Origin: an uncultured Dysosmobacter sp.
GTDB taxonomy: Bacteria; Bacillota; Clostridia; Oscillospirales; Oscillospiraceae
Direction of reading: 5' to 3'
Length of the DNA stretch: 64,000 nucleotides
Assembly: GCA_947625655.1 (NCBI GenBank)
Contig: CANQPD010000016.1
Location: 1-64,000 of the forward strand
Shown here: piece after piece, positions 37,935-44,724 of the stretch
Position numbering within the stretch: the stretch's first letter is position 1
Layout of the letters: the number at the start of each line of letters is the position of its first letter
Notes under the pieces: model-generated
What the model saw: only the letters and a program-made list of their open reading frames with translations
What the model was told of the DNA's origin: nothing
Database searches by the model: none
Position numbers and translations under genes: made by a program

Positions 37935-39958
37935 ACATCCACCTCACTTCCGCCAAAGTCATTGGCAAAGTATTCGTTGTCATCACTGAACCAGTTGAAC
38001 CAGTCCGTCAGGGAATCCACATCAAGGAGGCCGAAAGACCAGCGGGTAAACTGAACAAGCAGGTCTGTGACGGTCACAATGACGTTTTCGACCAGATATT
38101 CCAGGCCGGAGGCGAGGCCGTTGACAATGGCGGAAATCAGCTTCTTGAATAGGCTGGCAAGCCAGGAGAACCAGCTTTCGTCCTTGATGTCGATTTCGTC
38201 ATTCACCTTATATTCCGTACCACAGACAGTGCAACGATACAAGGTGTATCCAACTGAAACTGCTGTGCCATTTTCGTCATACTCTGTTGGCACATATTCG
38301 ATCATCTCCGGCGTGTGGCCTTTTGGCTCTATCGGCTCCGTATATTGATCTCCACACATGGAACAGGTATAAATACCAATGCCGGATTCCAGGCAAGTGG
38401 GCTCCTGATAAATGGAATATTCATAAGCATGACCGATGACCGGGATTTCCTCGACATACTCATTACCGCAGACAGAGCAGGTGTATTTCCGCTCGCCTGG
38501 GGTGGTGCAGGTGGCCTCTTTAACGGTCTCGTAGGTGTATGTATGGCCATTCAAAGCACATTCTGACTGGGCTACCCGGACATAGGCGTATTCATCGGAT
38601 TCCACCAGGGTGCTGCCTGAGTAGTAGTCCAGGGTAAGGAAATCGTCACCGTAGGTGAGCTTGACCTTGTCGATGTCCGATCCGTCCAGGGTGAACGTGC
38701 CGGAGGAGAGGTCCAGGGTATAACAGCGGGTGGTGTAGTCGTAGGTCCAGCCGGTGGTTTGATATTGAGCGCCGGTGACGGGCTCTGTGAAGATCAGGGT
38801 TTCCTCGTCATAGAGGTTGACATTATAGATGTTGGTGACATCGCCGCCAGCGTCCAGAGTGCCAATGTAGTAGTTGACGGTTTCGGAATTATCCGTGTAG
38901 CTGTTGTCCTCGTTGTAGTTGTTGATGGACTGCATGAGGGAGACCGGGCGGGTGGAGGGTTCGGCAACTTGGGAAACATCGCCGTCATAGGAGTAACAGA
39001 GGGGATAGTAGTACAAAGACGACAAACTATGCGCTACAGTTGAAATTGCCGTATCAGAAGAACTTCCATAAAGTTTCAAAACTACGGGATATGAGAGATA
39101 ATAAGTGTAGCCAGCCTTGAATAAATAAGAATAAGAAGAAGGAGTAGTACCAGCACCTAAAGACCAAGAAGAACGACCAGACGGTGAAATGATGTGTAAT
39201 ACAGTACAATAATAGGGAGTAGAACCAGAAGACGATACCGAGCATGGAATCTTACTGCCCATATCACCCCAAGTTGAGGTAAAGTCAGCGATAGGTGTAA
39301 AAGGCTTTGTTGTTACCCAGAAAAGAACATCGCCAGGGGCATAGCCGTGATATTTATACAAAAAGGAACCAGAGCCATTAAAAATACCAGGATTAGTAAT
39401 GGTAGAGCCGGAGACAGAGACAAAGGACGGAGACGAGGAAAAGCTCCAATCATATACGGTTCCACCAGAAGTTGTAAGAGAATAAGACCAATCTGTATAG
39501 GGACCCTCAACGGTATCGATTTGATAATAGTAAGTGGTAGAATATTTCGTTGTATGGCTTACAGTCGTGCTATCTAGGGTTGAGACGTAATCAGAGTAGG
39601 CGTCTTCGAAGGCGTCACCAGAAAATTTAAAACGGTCTCCACAAGATGTACAAAGTGAAAAGCCTTTTTTAGTGTTAGGATTATAATCCAAAATCTCAGT
39701 ACCATGGTGCCAACCATCACTAGAAGAAAAACAGACTTCACCAGATAAAGTAGAATTTAAAGCCTTAGACAGCCATTCCAAAGAAATCCCATCATAATCA
39801 GGCAAGCCACTACTTTTTATTTGCGCACCATGTACCCAAAAATCCCAAAAATTTGCTACACTAGAAGAAGAAAAGTCCGCAGCAATGCCTAAAGGACACA
39901 GCAAAAAAATGGTTGCAATTACCAAAACAAACGATATAATTCGTTTATAGGAAAACAC
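37919..39958 (-). CDS. Large secreted adsorption-type protein (pIII analogue) with Cys-x-x-Cys repeats
   Basis: The 679-residue protein has a signal peptide (residues 1-27), a Ser/Tyr/Thr-rich region to about 470, three repeats of the type TCxxxGxxxYTCxxCGxxY (about 478-595, e.g. YTCSVCGNEY and YTCSMCGDQY) and a C-terminal membrane segment near residue 630. Signal peptide, long exposed part and C-terminal anchor match the phage adsorption protein. The Cys repeats resemble those in clostridial surface proteins, suggesting binding to, or capture from, the host surface. The 5' part is more AT-rich than the 3' part. The start is GTG with GGTGG upstream. Confidence 0.7.
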   Translation of the reverse strand: MFSYKRIISFVLVIATIFLLCPLGIAADFSSSSVANFWDFWVHGAQIKSSGLPDYDGISLEWLSKALNSTLSGEVCFSSSDGWHHGTEILDYNPNTKKGFSLCTSCGDRFKFSGDAFEDAYSDYVSTLDSTTVSHTTKYSTTYYYQIDTVEGPYTDWSYSLTTSGGTVYDWSFSSSPSFVSVSGSTITNPGIFNGSGSFLYKYHGYAPGDVLFWVTTKPFTPIADFTSTWGDMGSKIPCSVSSSGSTPYYCTVLHIISPSGRSSWSLGAGTTPSSYSYLFKAGYTYYLSYPVVLKLYGSSSDTAISTVAHSLSSLYYYPLCYSYDGDVSQVAEPSTRPVSLMQSINNYNEDNSYTDNSETVNYYIGTLDAGGDVTNIYNVNLYDEETLIFTEPVTGAQYQTTGWTYDYTTRCYTLDLSSGTFTLDGSDIDKVKLTYGDDFLTLDYYSGSTLVESDEYAYVRVAQSECALNGHTYTYETVKEATCTTPGERKYTCSVCGNEYVEEIPVIGHAYEYSIYQEPTCLESGIGIYTCSMCGDQYTEPIEPKGHTPEMIEYVPTEYDENGTAVSVGYTLYRCTVCGTEYKVNDEIDIKDESWFSWLASLFKKLISAIVNGLASGLEYLVENVIVTVTDLLVQFTRWSFGLLDVDSLTDWFNWFSDDNEYFANDFGGSEVDVWAYS

Positions 39959-39982
39959 AAAAACACCACCAAGGAGAAAAAT

Positions 39983-40318
39983 ATGGATATTTTAATACTA
40001 ATGCTGCCTATATTAATAATCGTAGCTTTTTATTACGCAATATACAAAGCAATCAAATACATATTCTCAGACCTATTAAATGTATATTTCTCCAAAAAAC
40101 ATCAATATGAAAAGCCTGAAGATACCAGCACCGAAACGGAATTTTACAAAACTGCTGCTGATATCGAAAGCCATCTAAAAAATGAGCAAACACCTACTCA
40201 AAAGGCATCTACCAAGAAGCCCTTCACCCAAGCAGACTTTGAACGTTGGAAACAGGATAAGGGCGGTTTTATTGACCTGGATGCACCCATCATATTACCC
40301 TGGCAAAGAACCGCCTAA
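39983..40318 (+). CDS. Prophage protein with N-terminal membrane segment
   Basis: The 111-residue protein has one hydrophobic segment (ILILMLPILIIVAFYYAIY, residues 3-21) and a charged C-terminal domain. AAGGAG lies 6 bases before ATG. It is AT-rich and divergent from the adsorption gene with only 24 bases between starts, so any promoter must lie within one of the coding regions. Unknown function; immunity or superinfection exclusion is a guess. Confidence 0.6.
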   Translation: MDILILMLPILIIVAFYYAIYKAIKYIFSDLLNVYFSKKHQYEKPEDTSTETEFYKTAADIESHLKNEQTPTQKASTKKPFTQADFERWKQDKGGFIDLDAPIILPWQRTA

Positions 40319-40321
40319 GAG

Positions 40322-40345
40322 GAAGCTGTGAGAAATCACGGCTTC
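40322..40345 (+). terminator. Terminator
   Basis: A 10-bp stem (GAAGCTGTGA, one G-T pair) with loop GAAA followed by TTTTT, directly after the stop at 40318. Confidence 0.85.
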
Positions 40346-40403
40346 TTTTTCGTCACCTAAGAAACCAGGAACTTGAACGACCTGAACCGCCTATCAATGA
40401 CAC

Positions 40404-40529
40404 TCACCCAAAAATCAAATACATGACAGGCTTTACCTTACGGAGCAGAAAGCGGCGGAACGGACCGGGCATGAAAGCAGCTGCTATGGAGATCAGCCCG
40501 GCAACGATACCGAGGATTCTATATTTCAT
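40404..40529 (-). CDS. Small membrane peptide, 41 residues
   Basis: ATG 40529 to TGA 40404 encodes a peptide with one hydrophobic segment (ILGIVAGLISIAAAFM) and a basic tail. AAAAGGAG lies 8 bases upstream, right after two copies of the prophage palindrome. Possibly a minor virion protein. Confidence 0.55.
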   Translation of the reverse strand: MKYRILGIVAGLISIAAAFMPGPFRRFLLRKVKPVMYLIFG

Positions 40530-40542
40530 GGTCAACACTCCT

Positions 40543-40588
40543 TTTGAAAGTGTACATTCAAAAATGCTTTTGAAAATGCACTTTCAAA
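40543..40588. promoter_or_regulatory. Prophage palindrome, tandem copies 7 and 8
   Basis: TTTGAA-AGTGTACA-TTCAAA (40543-40562) and TTTGAA-AATGCACT-TTCAAA (40569-40588), 6 bases apart, upstream of the 41-residue gene. Confidence 0.7.
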
Positions 40589-40670
40589 GGAAGCGTTTTT
40601 ATATTGCCTCTTCCCGTCCGGCTGGAGACCGGCACGGGAAGAGGCGAAGAAAGGGGAGAGAGAATGGCAA

Positions 40671-40880
40671 TTAAGCGGGCTTTTTCCGCAGGAAAAAACA
40701 GAGATTTATCACAGCACTGAATACCAGGACAGCCAGGAGAATCAGGGCCAGCAGAACGCCCAGGAGGGGCATCCCTGCATCGAAGCACAGGAGGGCGAGA
40801 TACAGGTAACCATACAGGAGCAGGGCGGCGGCAACGCCGGAGAGAAGCCAGCGGGAGAACGGGAGGAAACGATCAATCAT
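40671..40880 (-). CDS. Two-pass membrane protein, 69 residues
   Basis: The product has two hydrophobic segments (WLLSGVAAALLLYGYLYLAL and LLGVLLALILLAVLVFSAVI). GGAGG lies 9 bases before ATG 40880; the start overlaps the preceding gene by 8 bases. Role unknown, expected in the membrane during phage assembly. Confidence 0.6.
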   Translation of the reverse strand: MIDRFLPFSRWLLSGVAAALLLYGYLYLALLCFDAGMPLLGVLLALILLAVLVFSAVINLCFFLRKKPA

Positions 40881-41073
40881 CGTCCAAATCCTCCGCCGCA
40901 AGTACGGCCATGAGCTGCAAACCGCTCAGGGTGGTCAGGCCCCTTTTGAGGAACGACCGCATGAGAAAAGTCATGGCGGTAATCAACTCAAGCGGAGTGC
41001 CGGAAAGCGTAACCGACACACTGGGAGAATTCGGAGAACGAACGGCAGAGATACAACAACCATTTTTCGTCAT
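40873..41073 (-). CDS. Hypothetical prophage protein, 66 residues
   Basis: A small protein with a Cys pair near the start, a helical middle and an acidic end (AAEDLDDD). GAGG lies 8 bases before the ATG. It starts 14 bases after rep and overlaps the next gene, so it belongs to the rep operon. No family recognised. Confidence 0.55.
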   Translation of the reverse strand: MTKNGCCISAVRSPNSPSVSVTLSGTPLELITAMTFLMRSFLKRGLTTLSGLQLMAVLAAEDLDDD

Positions 41074-41087
41074 TTTCTTATCCTCAC

Positions 41088-42143
41088 TTACATTGCAAGT
41101 TGTTCAGGTTCACGGCGTTCTTCCTGTTCCACTTCATCAGCCCAGCTATGGCGGTCTATGTAGGCTTGTACACCGGGCCATTCCTTTCGTCTGCCAGCTT
41201 CCTGGAACTCCACGACTTTGTGGATACGCCGGAAAAAGGCGTTGCGGGATTCACGGTCGATGTTCATGTACTGGCTGTCAGGCGGAAGATTGGTGACGAT
41301 GAACACTTTTGTGTAACACGCCTGACGGTTGAAATAGCGGCACGGGAGAAGAAGCGGATAGCCGTCCAGATAGTTGAGCATGTCACCGTGTTTCAGGCCG
41401 CCCCGGAATTCCTCGAAGATCAAGACATCCTGACCATCGTAGGTGTCAAAGGGGTGCTTGTAGTCCGTGACACGGTAACAATTGACGTAGCCGAACTTGT
41501 CCATGATAGAACGGGTCTTGCCGGAGCCTGTCTTGCCGAATATGTACGTCACTTCCAGGTCACGCCAGGAGGAAGCAAACTCAGCATCCCGGTACATGGA
41601 GCGGACACGCTCGATTTTGTCGATGTCCTTGTAGGCGCTGGAAACAGCGTCCACAATCTCGACGTTACTTGCGCCGTTCTTGAGCATGTCCACGATCTTA
41701 TCGGCGTCCCGGCTCTTGCCCTGATGCTCCTGGGGCATTTCGCCTTCTTCCTCGAACGTGTCGGAGAAGTTCACGCCGTCATGGTCTTTGCCGCTGGAAT
41801 CGGTGTAGTGGTACGAGCCGTCAGGCTGTTTATTGAACTTCTCGCCGTCTTTCAGGACATAGGCCCGGTTTTCGGCACAGGTGCCGTTGGGGCGCTCGCG
41901 GTGGAAGTTCGGGAACAGCTTGTTGACACGCTCAGCGGTGCAGGGACTGCGCAGAACAAAGAAAACGTGGGTGTGCCGTGTCTGGCACTCGTCGCCCTCC
42001 TCGTCGCACAGGCAGAAGTAAAGCAAGCCTTTGAACTGATGGAGGGCGGCTTTTATGGCTTCATGATCGAAGCTGTGTTCCTGGGGATTGTTGATTGTGA
42101 TTTGCCACTTTCGACACTGGACACGGGCCATGCCGTCAGCCAT
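41088..42143 (-). CDS. CRESS-type replication initiator (HUH endonuclease plus SF3 helicase)
   Basis: The 351-residue protein has the nuclease motifs of circular ssDNA virus and pCRESS plasmid Reps: motif I WQITINNP (13-20), motif II HTH (57-59), motif III YVLK with Tyr 95 and Lys 98. The helicase part has Walker A GKTGSGKT (203-210), Walker B VLIFEEF (240-246), motif C FIVTNLP with Asn 285, and FFRRIHKV as arginine-finger region. It would nick the loop of the stem-loop at 42183-42211 and start rolling-circle replication. GGTGG lies 7 bases before ATG. The full set of motifs suggests a working enzyme. Confidence 0.92.
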   Translation of the reverse strand: MADGMARVQCRKWQITINNPQEHSFDHEAIKAALHQFKGLLYFCLCDEEGDECQTRHTHVFFVLRSPCTAERVNKLFPNFHRERPNGTCAENRAYVLKDGEKFNKQPDGSYHYTDSSGKDHDGVNFSDTFEEEGEMPQEHQGKSRDADKIVDMLKNGASNVEIVDAVSSAYKDIDKIERVRSMYRDAEFASSWRDLEVTYIFGKTGSGKTRSIMDKFGYVNCYRVTDYKHPFDTYDGQDVLIFEEFRGGLKHGDMLNYLDGYPLLLPCRYFNRQACYTKVFIVTNLPPDSQYMNIDRESRNAFFRRIHKVVEFQEAGRRKEWPGVQAYIDRHSWADEVEQEERREPEQLAM

Positions 42144-42182
42144 ATGGACACCACCTTGAAAAAACTACAAAACTACAGAAGT

Positions 42183-42211
42183 CGGGGGAGGGTAATACTG
42201 GGCCTCCCCCG
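42183..42211 (-). other. Rolling-circle origin stem-loop with CRESS nonanucleotide
   Basis: CGGGGGAGG (42183-42191) pairs perfectly with 42203-42211. On the minus strand the 11-base loop is CCCAGTATTAC, ending in CAGTATTAC (42200-42192), which fits the NANTATTAC nick-site consensus of circular Rep-encoding ssDNA viruses. It lies 39 bases upstream of the rep start. Confidence 0.85.
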
Positions 42212-42236
42212 CCCCGTCGGGCTGCGCCCGACGGGG
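42212..42236. other. Second hairpin beside the origin
   Basis: CCCCGTCGGGC, loop TGC, and its perfect complement. It abuts the origin stem and may be a terminator for the SSB gene or part of the origin. The rest of 42237-42395 holds no gene that I can support. Confidence 0.6.
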
Positions 42237-42395
42237 TATCTCCGCAGGGGAAGATGGTGGTGGAATGGCGGACGGACAGAGAGGGTGGTCACGCAGGGTA
42301 AGACACCACGGACGCAAGCGGCACTTGGGGCAGTGCCGTGGGCCGTAGTCGGAACATGGATGGTCTACATCCAGATGTGAAAGGCCCATGGGGCA

Positions 42396-42641
42396 TCACC
42401 GGGCGGACACGGGAGTAAACTCCACGGGATACCCCCGGTTGTCGAAGTCGACATTGTAGTCGGCACCGACCGTAATGGACTCCAGGGGATGCTCCTTGGG
42501 ATCCAGAGCCAGCGTCATAGCGGCCAGACCGTCCACACCACGGGCCTTGCCGTTGTAATGGACCTGGACAAAGTCGTAGGGCTTGCCAGTTTTCTTGGCG
42601 GTGCCGGACAGGTGGGCCTTACCAATCACTTTGATTTTCAT
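42396..42641 (-). CDS. Candidate phage single-stranded DNA-binding protein
   Basis: The 81-residue soluble protein has a predicted all-beta pattern (MKIKVIGKAHLSGTAKKTGK, FVQVHYNGKAR, ADYNVDFDNRGYPVEFTP) of the size of filamentous phage ssDNA-binding proteins. It is the first gene upstream of the origin and rep, where such proteins often lie. The assignment rests on size and position; no sequence motif proves it. AAGGAG lies about 10 bases before ATG. Confidence 0.55.
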   Translation of the reverse strand: MKIKVIGKAHLSGTAKKTGKPYDFVQVHYNGKARGVDGLAAMTLALDPKEHPLESITVGADYNVDFDNRGYPVEFTPVSAR

Positions 42642-42712
42642 TTCGTTTTTTCTCCTTTGTTTTTGTTAGATACAAGCGGTTCGGCCTGTTCGGTTATAAT
42701 ATTAAATCCACA

Positions 42713-42727
42713 GCGCGAAAAATTTTT
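42713..42727. repeat. Right 15-bp direct repeat, candidate attR
   Basis: GCGCGAAAAATTTTT, identical to 31923-31937. It lies 11 bases before the -35 box of the host DUF3793 promoter. Confidence 0.5.
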
Positions 42728-42738
42728 CAAAAAAAGGA

Positions 42739-42767
42739 TTGACATTCCTCTTCCCCCATGGTATAGT
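42739..42767 (+). promoter_or_regulatory. Promoter of the DUF3793-flavodoxin operon
   Basis: TTGACA (42739-42744), 17 bases, TATAGT (42762-42767), followed at once by the first iron-box-like palindrome. Confidence 0.85.
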
Positions 42768-42775
42768 GTGCACAT

Positions 42776-42793
42776 GGTTAGTTGAAGCTAACC
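42776..42793. promoter_or_regulatory. DtxR-family-like iron box 1
   Basis: GGTTAG-TTGAAG-CTAACC, a perfect 6-bp inverted repeat placed at the transcription start. It resembles the TTAGGTTAG-type boxes of DtxR/IdeR iron repressors. Confidence 0.6.
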
Positions 42794-42834
42794 TGACGAT
42801 GGCCGAAGGAAACGGCTTCTTTTTTGGCAAGAGA

Positions 42835-42850
42835 GTTAGTTAAACCTAAC
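42835..42850. promoter_or_regulatory. DtxR-family-like iron box 2
   Basis: GTTAG-TTAAAC-CTAAC, same pattern as box 1, 59 bases further and 22 bases before the start codon. Confidence 0.55.
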
Positions 42851-42872
42851 CTCAGCGTGCGAAGGAGGAACC

Positions 42873-43433
42873 ATGGAGCGGACGTTTGAAGCGGTTTTGG
42901 TGGAGCAGTGCGCGCCGACACTGGCGGGCGTGAAGCCTGCCAGCCTGTTTCGCTGGCAGGGCGGCGAAGCCCGGGACCGCGCCGCCCGCTGGGCCCGGGA
43001 GCTGGCGCCCTTTGGTATTGCCATCCGGGTGCTGAAGACCTGCCCCCGGACCGGGGACAGCCTGATCTACCTCTATCGGGCCGCATGGCTGCGGCGGATC
43101 CTGACCGACGGGGACAACCGGGGCTTTCTGGAAGCGGCGGGCTACAGCCTGGATCAGGGCTGCGGGGGGCTGCTGGAGCAGCTGTCCCACAGGCTCTGTC
43201 TGGAGCGGGAGTTCCCCCATGAGATCGGCCTGTTTTTGGGCTATCCGCTGGAGGATGTGGTGGGCTTTATCCAAAACGGCGGCAGGAATTACACCTGCTG
43301 CGGCTGCTGGAAGGCCTACGGCGACCCCGAGGAGGCACGGCGCCGGTTTGCCCGATACCGCCGCTGCACGGAGATCTGCCGGGCCCGGTTCCGCGCCGGA
43401 GTCCCCATACGGAAGCTGGTCGCGGCGGCGTGA
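42873..43433 (+). CDS. DUF3793-family protein
   Basis: The 186-residue protein has the DUF3793 pattern: CAPTLAGVKPASLF near the start, LIYLYR (~residue 65), FPHEIGLFLGYPLEDVVGFI (~115) and CCGCWKAYG (~144). The family is of unknown function but is usually next to flavodoxin or ferrous-iron transport genes. Two iron-box-like palindromes precede it, so it is probably made under iron limitation. AGGAGG lies 5 bases before ATG. A flavodoxin gene follows after 43 bases. Confidence 0.85.
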   Translation: MERTFEAVLVEQCAPTLAGVKPASLFRWQGGEARDRAARWARELAPFGIAIRVLKTCPRTGDSLIYLYRAAWLRRILTDGDNRGFLEAAGYSLDQGCGGLLEQLSHRLCLEREFPHEIGLFLGYPLEDVVGFIQNGGRNYTCCGCWKAYGDPEEARRRFARYRRCTEICRARFRAGVPIRKLVAAA

Positions 43434-43476
43434 ATCACGATGTATCATCAATATCATATGGAAAGGATATCTGTCT

Positions 43477-43908
43477 ATGAACAAAGTTGCAATTGTCTAT
43501 TGGAGCGGCACCGGCAACACGGAAAAAATGGCCCTCTGCATCGCGGAAGGCGTCCGGGAGGCCGGCGGAGAAGCCGTTATGCTGGCGCCTGAGGAATTTT
43601 CCGCCGCCCGGTTTTCCGAGTTCGGCGCGGTGGCCTTCGGCTGCCCCGCCATGGGCGCCGAGCAGCTGGAGGAAGACGCGGTCGAGCCCATGTTCTCCGG
43701 TCTGGAGAGCGCCCTTGCCAGCAAGAAGATCGCTCTGTTCGGCTCCTACGGCTGGGGCGACGGCCAGTGGATGCGGGACTGGTGCGCCCGTGCCGCCGAC
43801 GCCGGGGCGAACCTCTATGACGAGGCGGGCCTGACGGTCAACGAAGCGCCGGACGCCTCCGCCCAGGAGGACTGCCGGGAGCTGGGCCGCAAGCTGGCCG
43901 CCTGGTAA
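43477..43908 (+). CDS. Flavodoxin
   Basis: The 143-residue protein has the FMN phosphate loop YWSGTGNTEKMA (residues 8-19), the 50s-loop FGCPAMGAEQL (~54) and the 90s-loop FGSYGWGDGQWMRDW (~90), length as for short-chain flavodoxins. It carries electrons in place of ferredoxin, notably when iron is scarce, in line with the boxes upstream of the operon. AAAGGA lies 8 bases before ATG 43477. A terminator follows. Confidence 0.95.
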   Translation: MNKVAIVYWSGTGNTEKMALCIAEGVREAGGEAVMLAPEEFSAARFSEFGAVAFGCPAMGAEQLEEDAVEPMFSGLESALASKKIALFGSYGWGDGQWMRDWCARAADAGANLYDEAGLTVNEAPDASAQEDCRELGRKLAAW

Positions 43909-43950
43909 CCCTTTCTCTCTCTGATACTTATCTCCTTTTTCCCTCATAAA

Positions 43951-43986
43951 GGCCCCCGGGCGGTCGTGCCATACCGCCCGGGGGCC
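43951..43986 (+). terminator. Terminator of the DUF3793-flavodoxin operon
   Basis: A 13-bp stem (GGCCCCCGGGCGG) with a 10-base loop, followed after GACTCC by a T-run. Confidence 0.85.
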
Positions 43987-44154
43987 GACTCCTTTTTTCA
44001 TGCGTCCTCGTGCCCGCCCAGCCTGCCGGGGCGGGTATTTTGTTGCCTTTCCCATTTCTTTTTTGCCCCGCGGGTGGTATGATGAAAAAAAATTCAGGGG
44101 ACGTGCGATAAAACGCCCCCCCGCCGCGTTAATGATATGAACAGGAGGAACGTC

Positions 44155-44724
44155 ATGATCTTCTGCATGACCATGGCGGAGCCGGCGTCCGGGGCCGGGA
44201 CCGCACTGGAAAACTGCATCGCCCGCATCGCGGGCGGCGACAAGGAGGCGCTGGCACAGCTTTATGAGCAGACCCGCCCCGCCGTCTACGGCTTTGCCCT
44301 GTCGATTTTGAAAAACCACCACGACACGGAGGACGTCCTTCACGACGCCTATCTCCAGGTGTGGAACGCCGCGCCCCGCTACTGTCCCCCGGGAAAGGCC
44401 ATGGCCTGGCTGCTGACCATCGTCCGCAATCTGGCCATGGACCAGCTCCGGCGGCAAAAACAGGCGGAGCCCCTGACCTGGGAGGGCTGGCAGACCCAGC
44501 TGGCTCAGGTCCCCGCCGTCTCCGCTGAGGACCGGATGGCCCTGGCGGCCCTGCTGACGGCCCTGGAGGATCAGGAGCGCCAGATCGTCACCCTCCACGC
44601 CCTGACGGGGCTGAAGCACCGGGAGATCGCCGCCCTGCTGGGCCTCCCGCTGTCCACTGTTCTCTCCAAATACAGCAGAGCCCTGAAAAAATTAAAACTT
44701 GCCTGGAAGGAGGCGGAGCGATAA
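44155..44724 (+). CDS. ECF-type RNA polymerase sigma factor
   Basis: The 189-residue protein has sigma region 2 (HHDTEDVLHDAYLQVWNAA, ~residue 55) and region 4 (LTGLKHREIAALLGLPLSTV, ~residue 155). AGGAGG lies 6 bases before ATG 44155, which is preferred over the ATG 18 bases upstream. Its stop overlaps the start of the RsgI-like gene by one base (TAATG), so it is paired with that anti-sigma factor. Confidence 0.9.
   Translation: MIFCMTMAEPASGAGTALENCIARIAGGDKEALAQLYEQTRPAVYGFALSILKNHHDTEDVLHDAYLQVWNAAPRYCPPGKAMAWLLTIVRNLAMDQLRRQKQAEPLTWEGWQTQLAQVPAVSAEDRMALAALLTALEDQERQIVTLHALTGLKHREIAALLGLPLSTVLSKYSRALKKLKLAWKEAER

Larger units (their letters stand above)
31923..42727. mobile_element. Filamentous (inovirus-like) prophage with CRESS-type Rep
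   Basis: About 10.8 kb bounded by the 15-bp direct repeat GCGCGAAAAATTTTT (31923-31937 and 42713-42727). Inside are inovirus hallmarks: a Zot/pI-type ATPase, a 60-residue coat-protein candidate, a large secreted adsorption protein, many single-pass membrane proteins, a small SSB candidate and a Rep with a stem-loop origin. An IS30-family transposase stands at the left end and shares the prophage's 20-bp upstream motif, suggesting it belongs to the phage. The boundaries are a proposal based on the repeat and on where host genes stop. Confidence 0.8.

Noticed and set aside
33079-40588. CRISPR array
   Set aside because: The repeated 20-mers are spaced hundreds to thousands of bases apart, apart from one tandem pair, and lie in front of genes; there are no spacers of equal length and no cas genes.
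42237-42395. Additional prophage gene between origin and SSB candidate
   Set aside because: Open frames here cross the origin or lack start signals.
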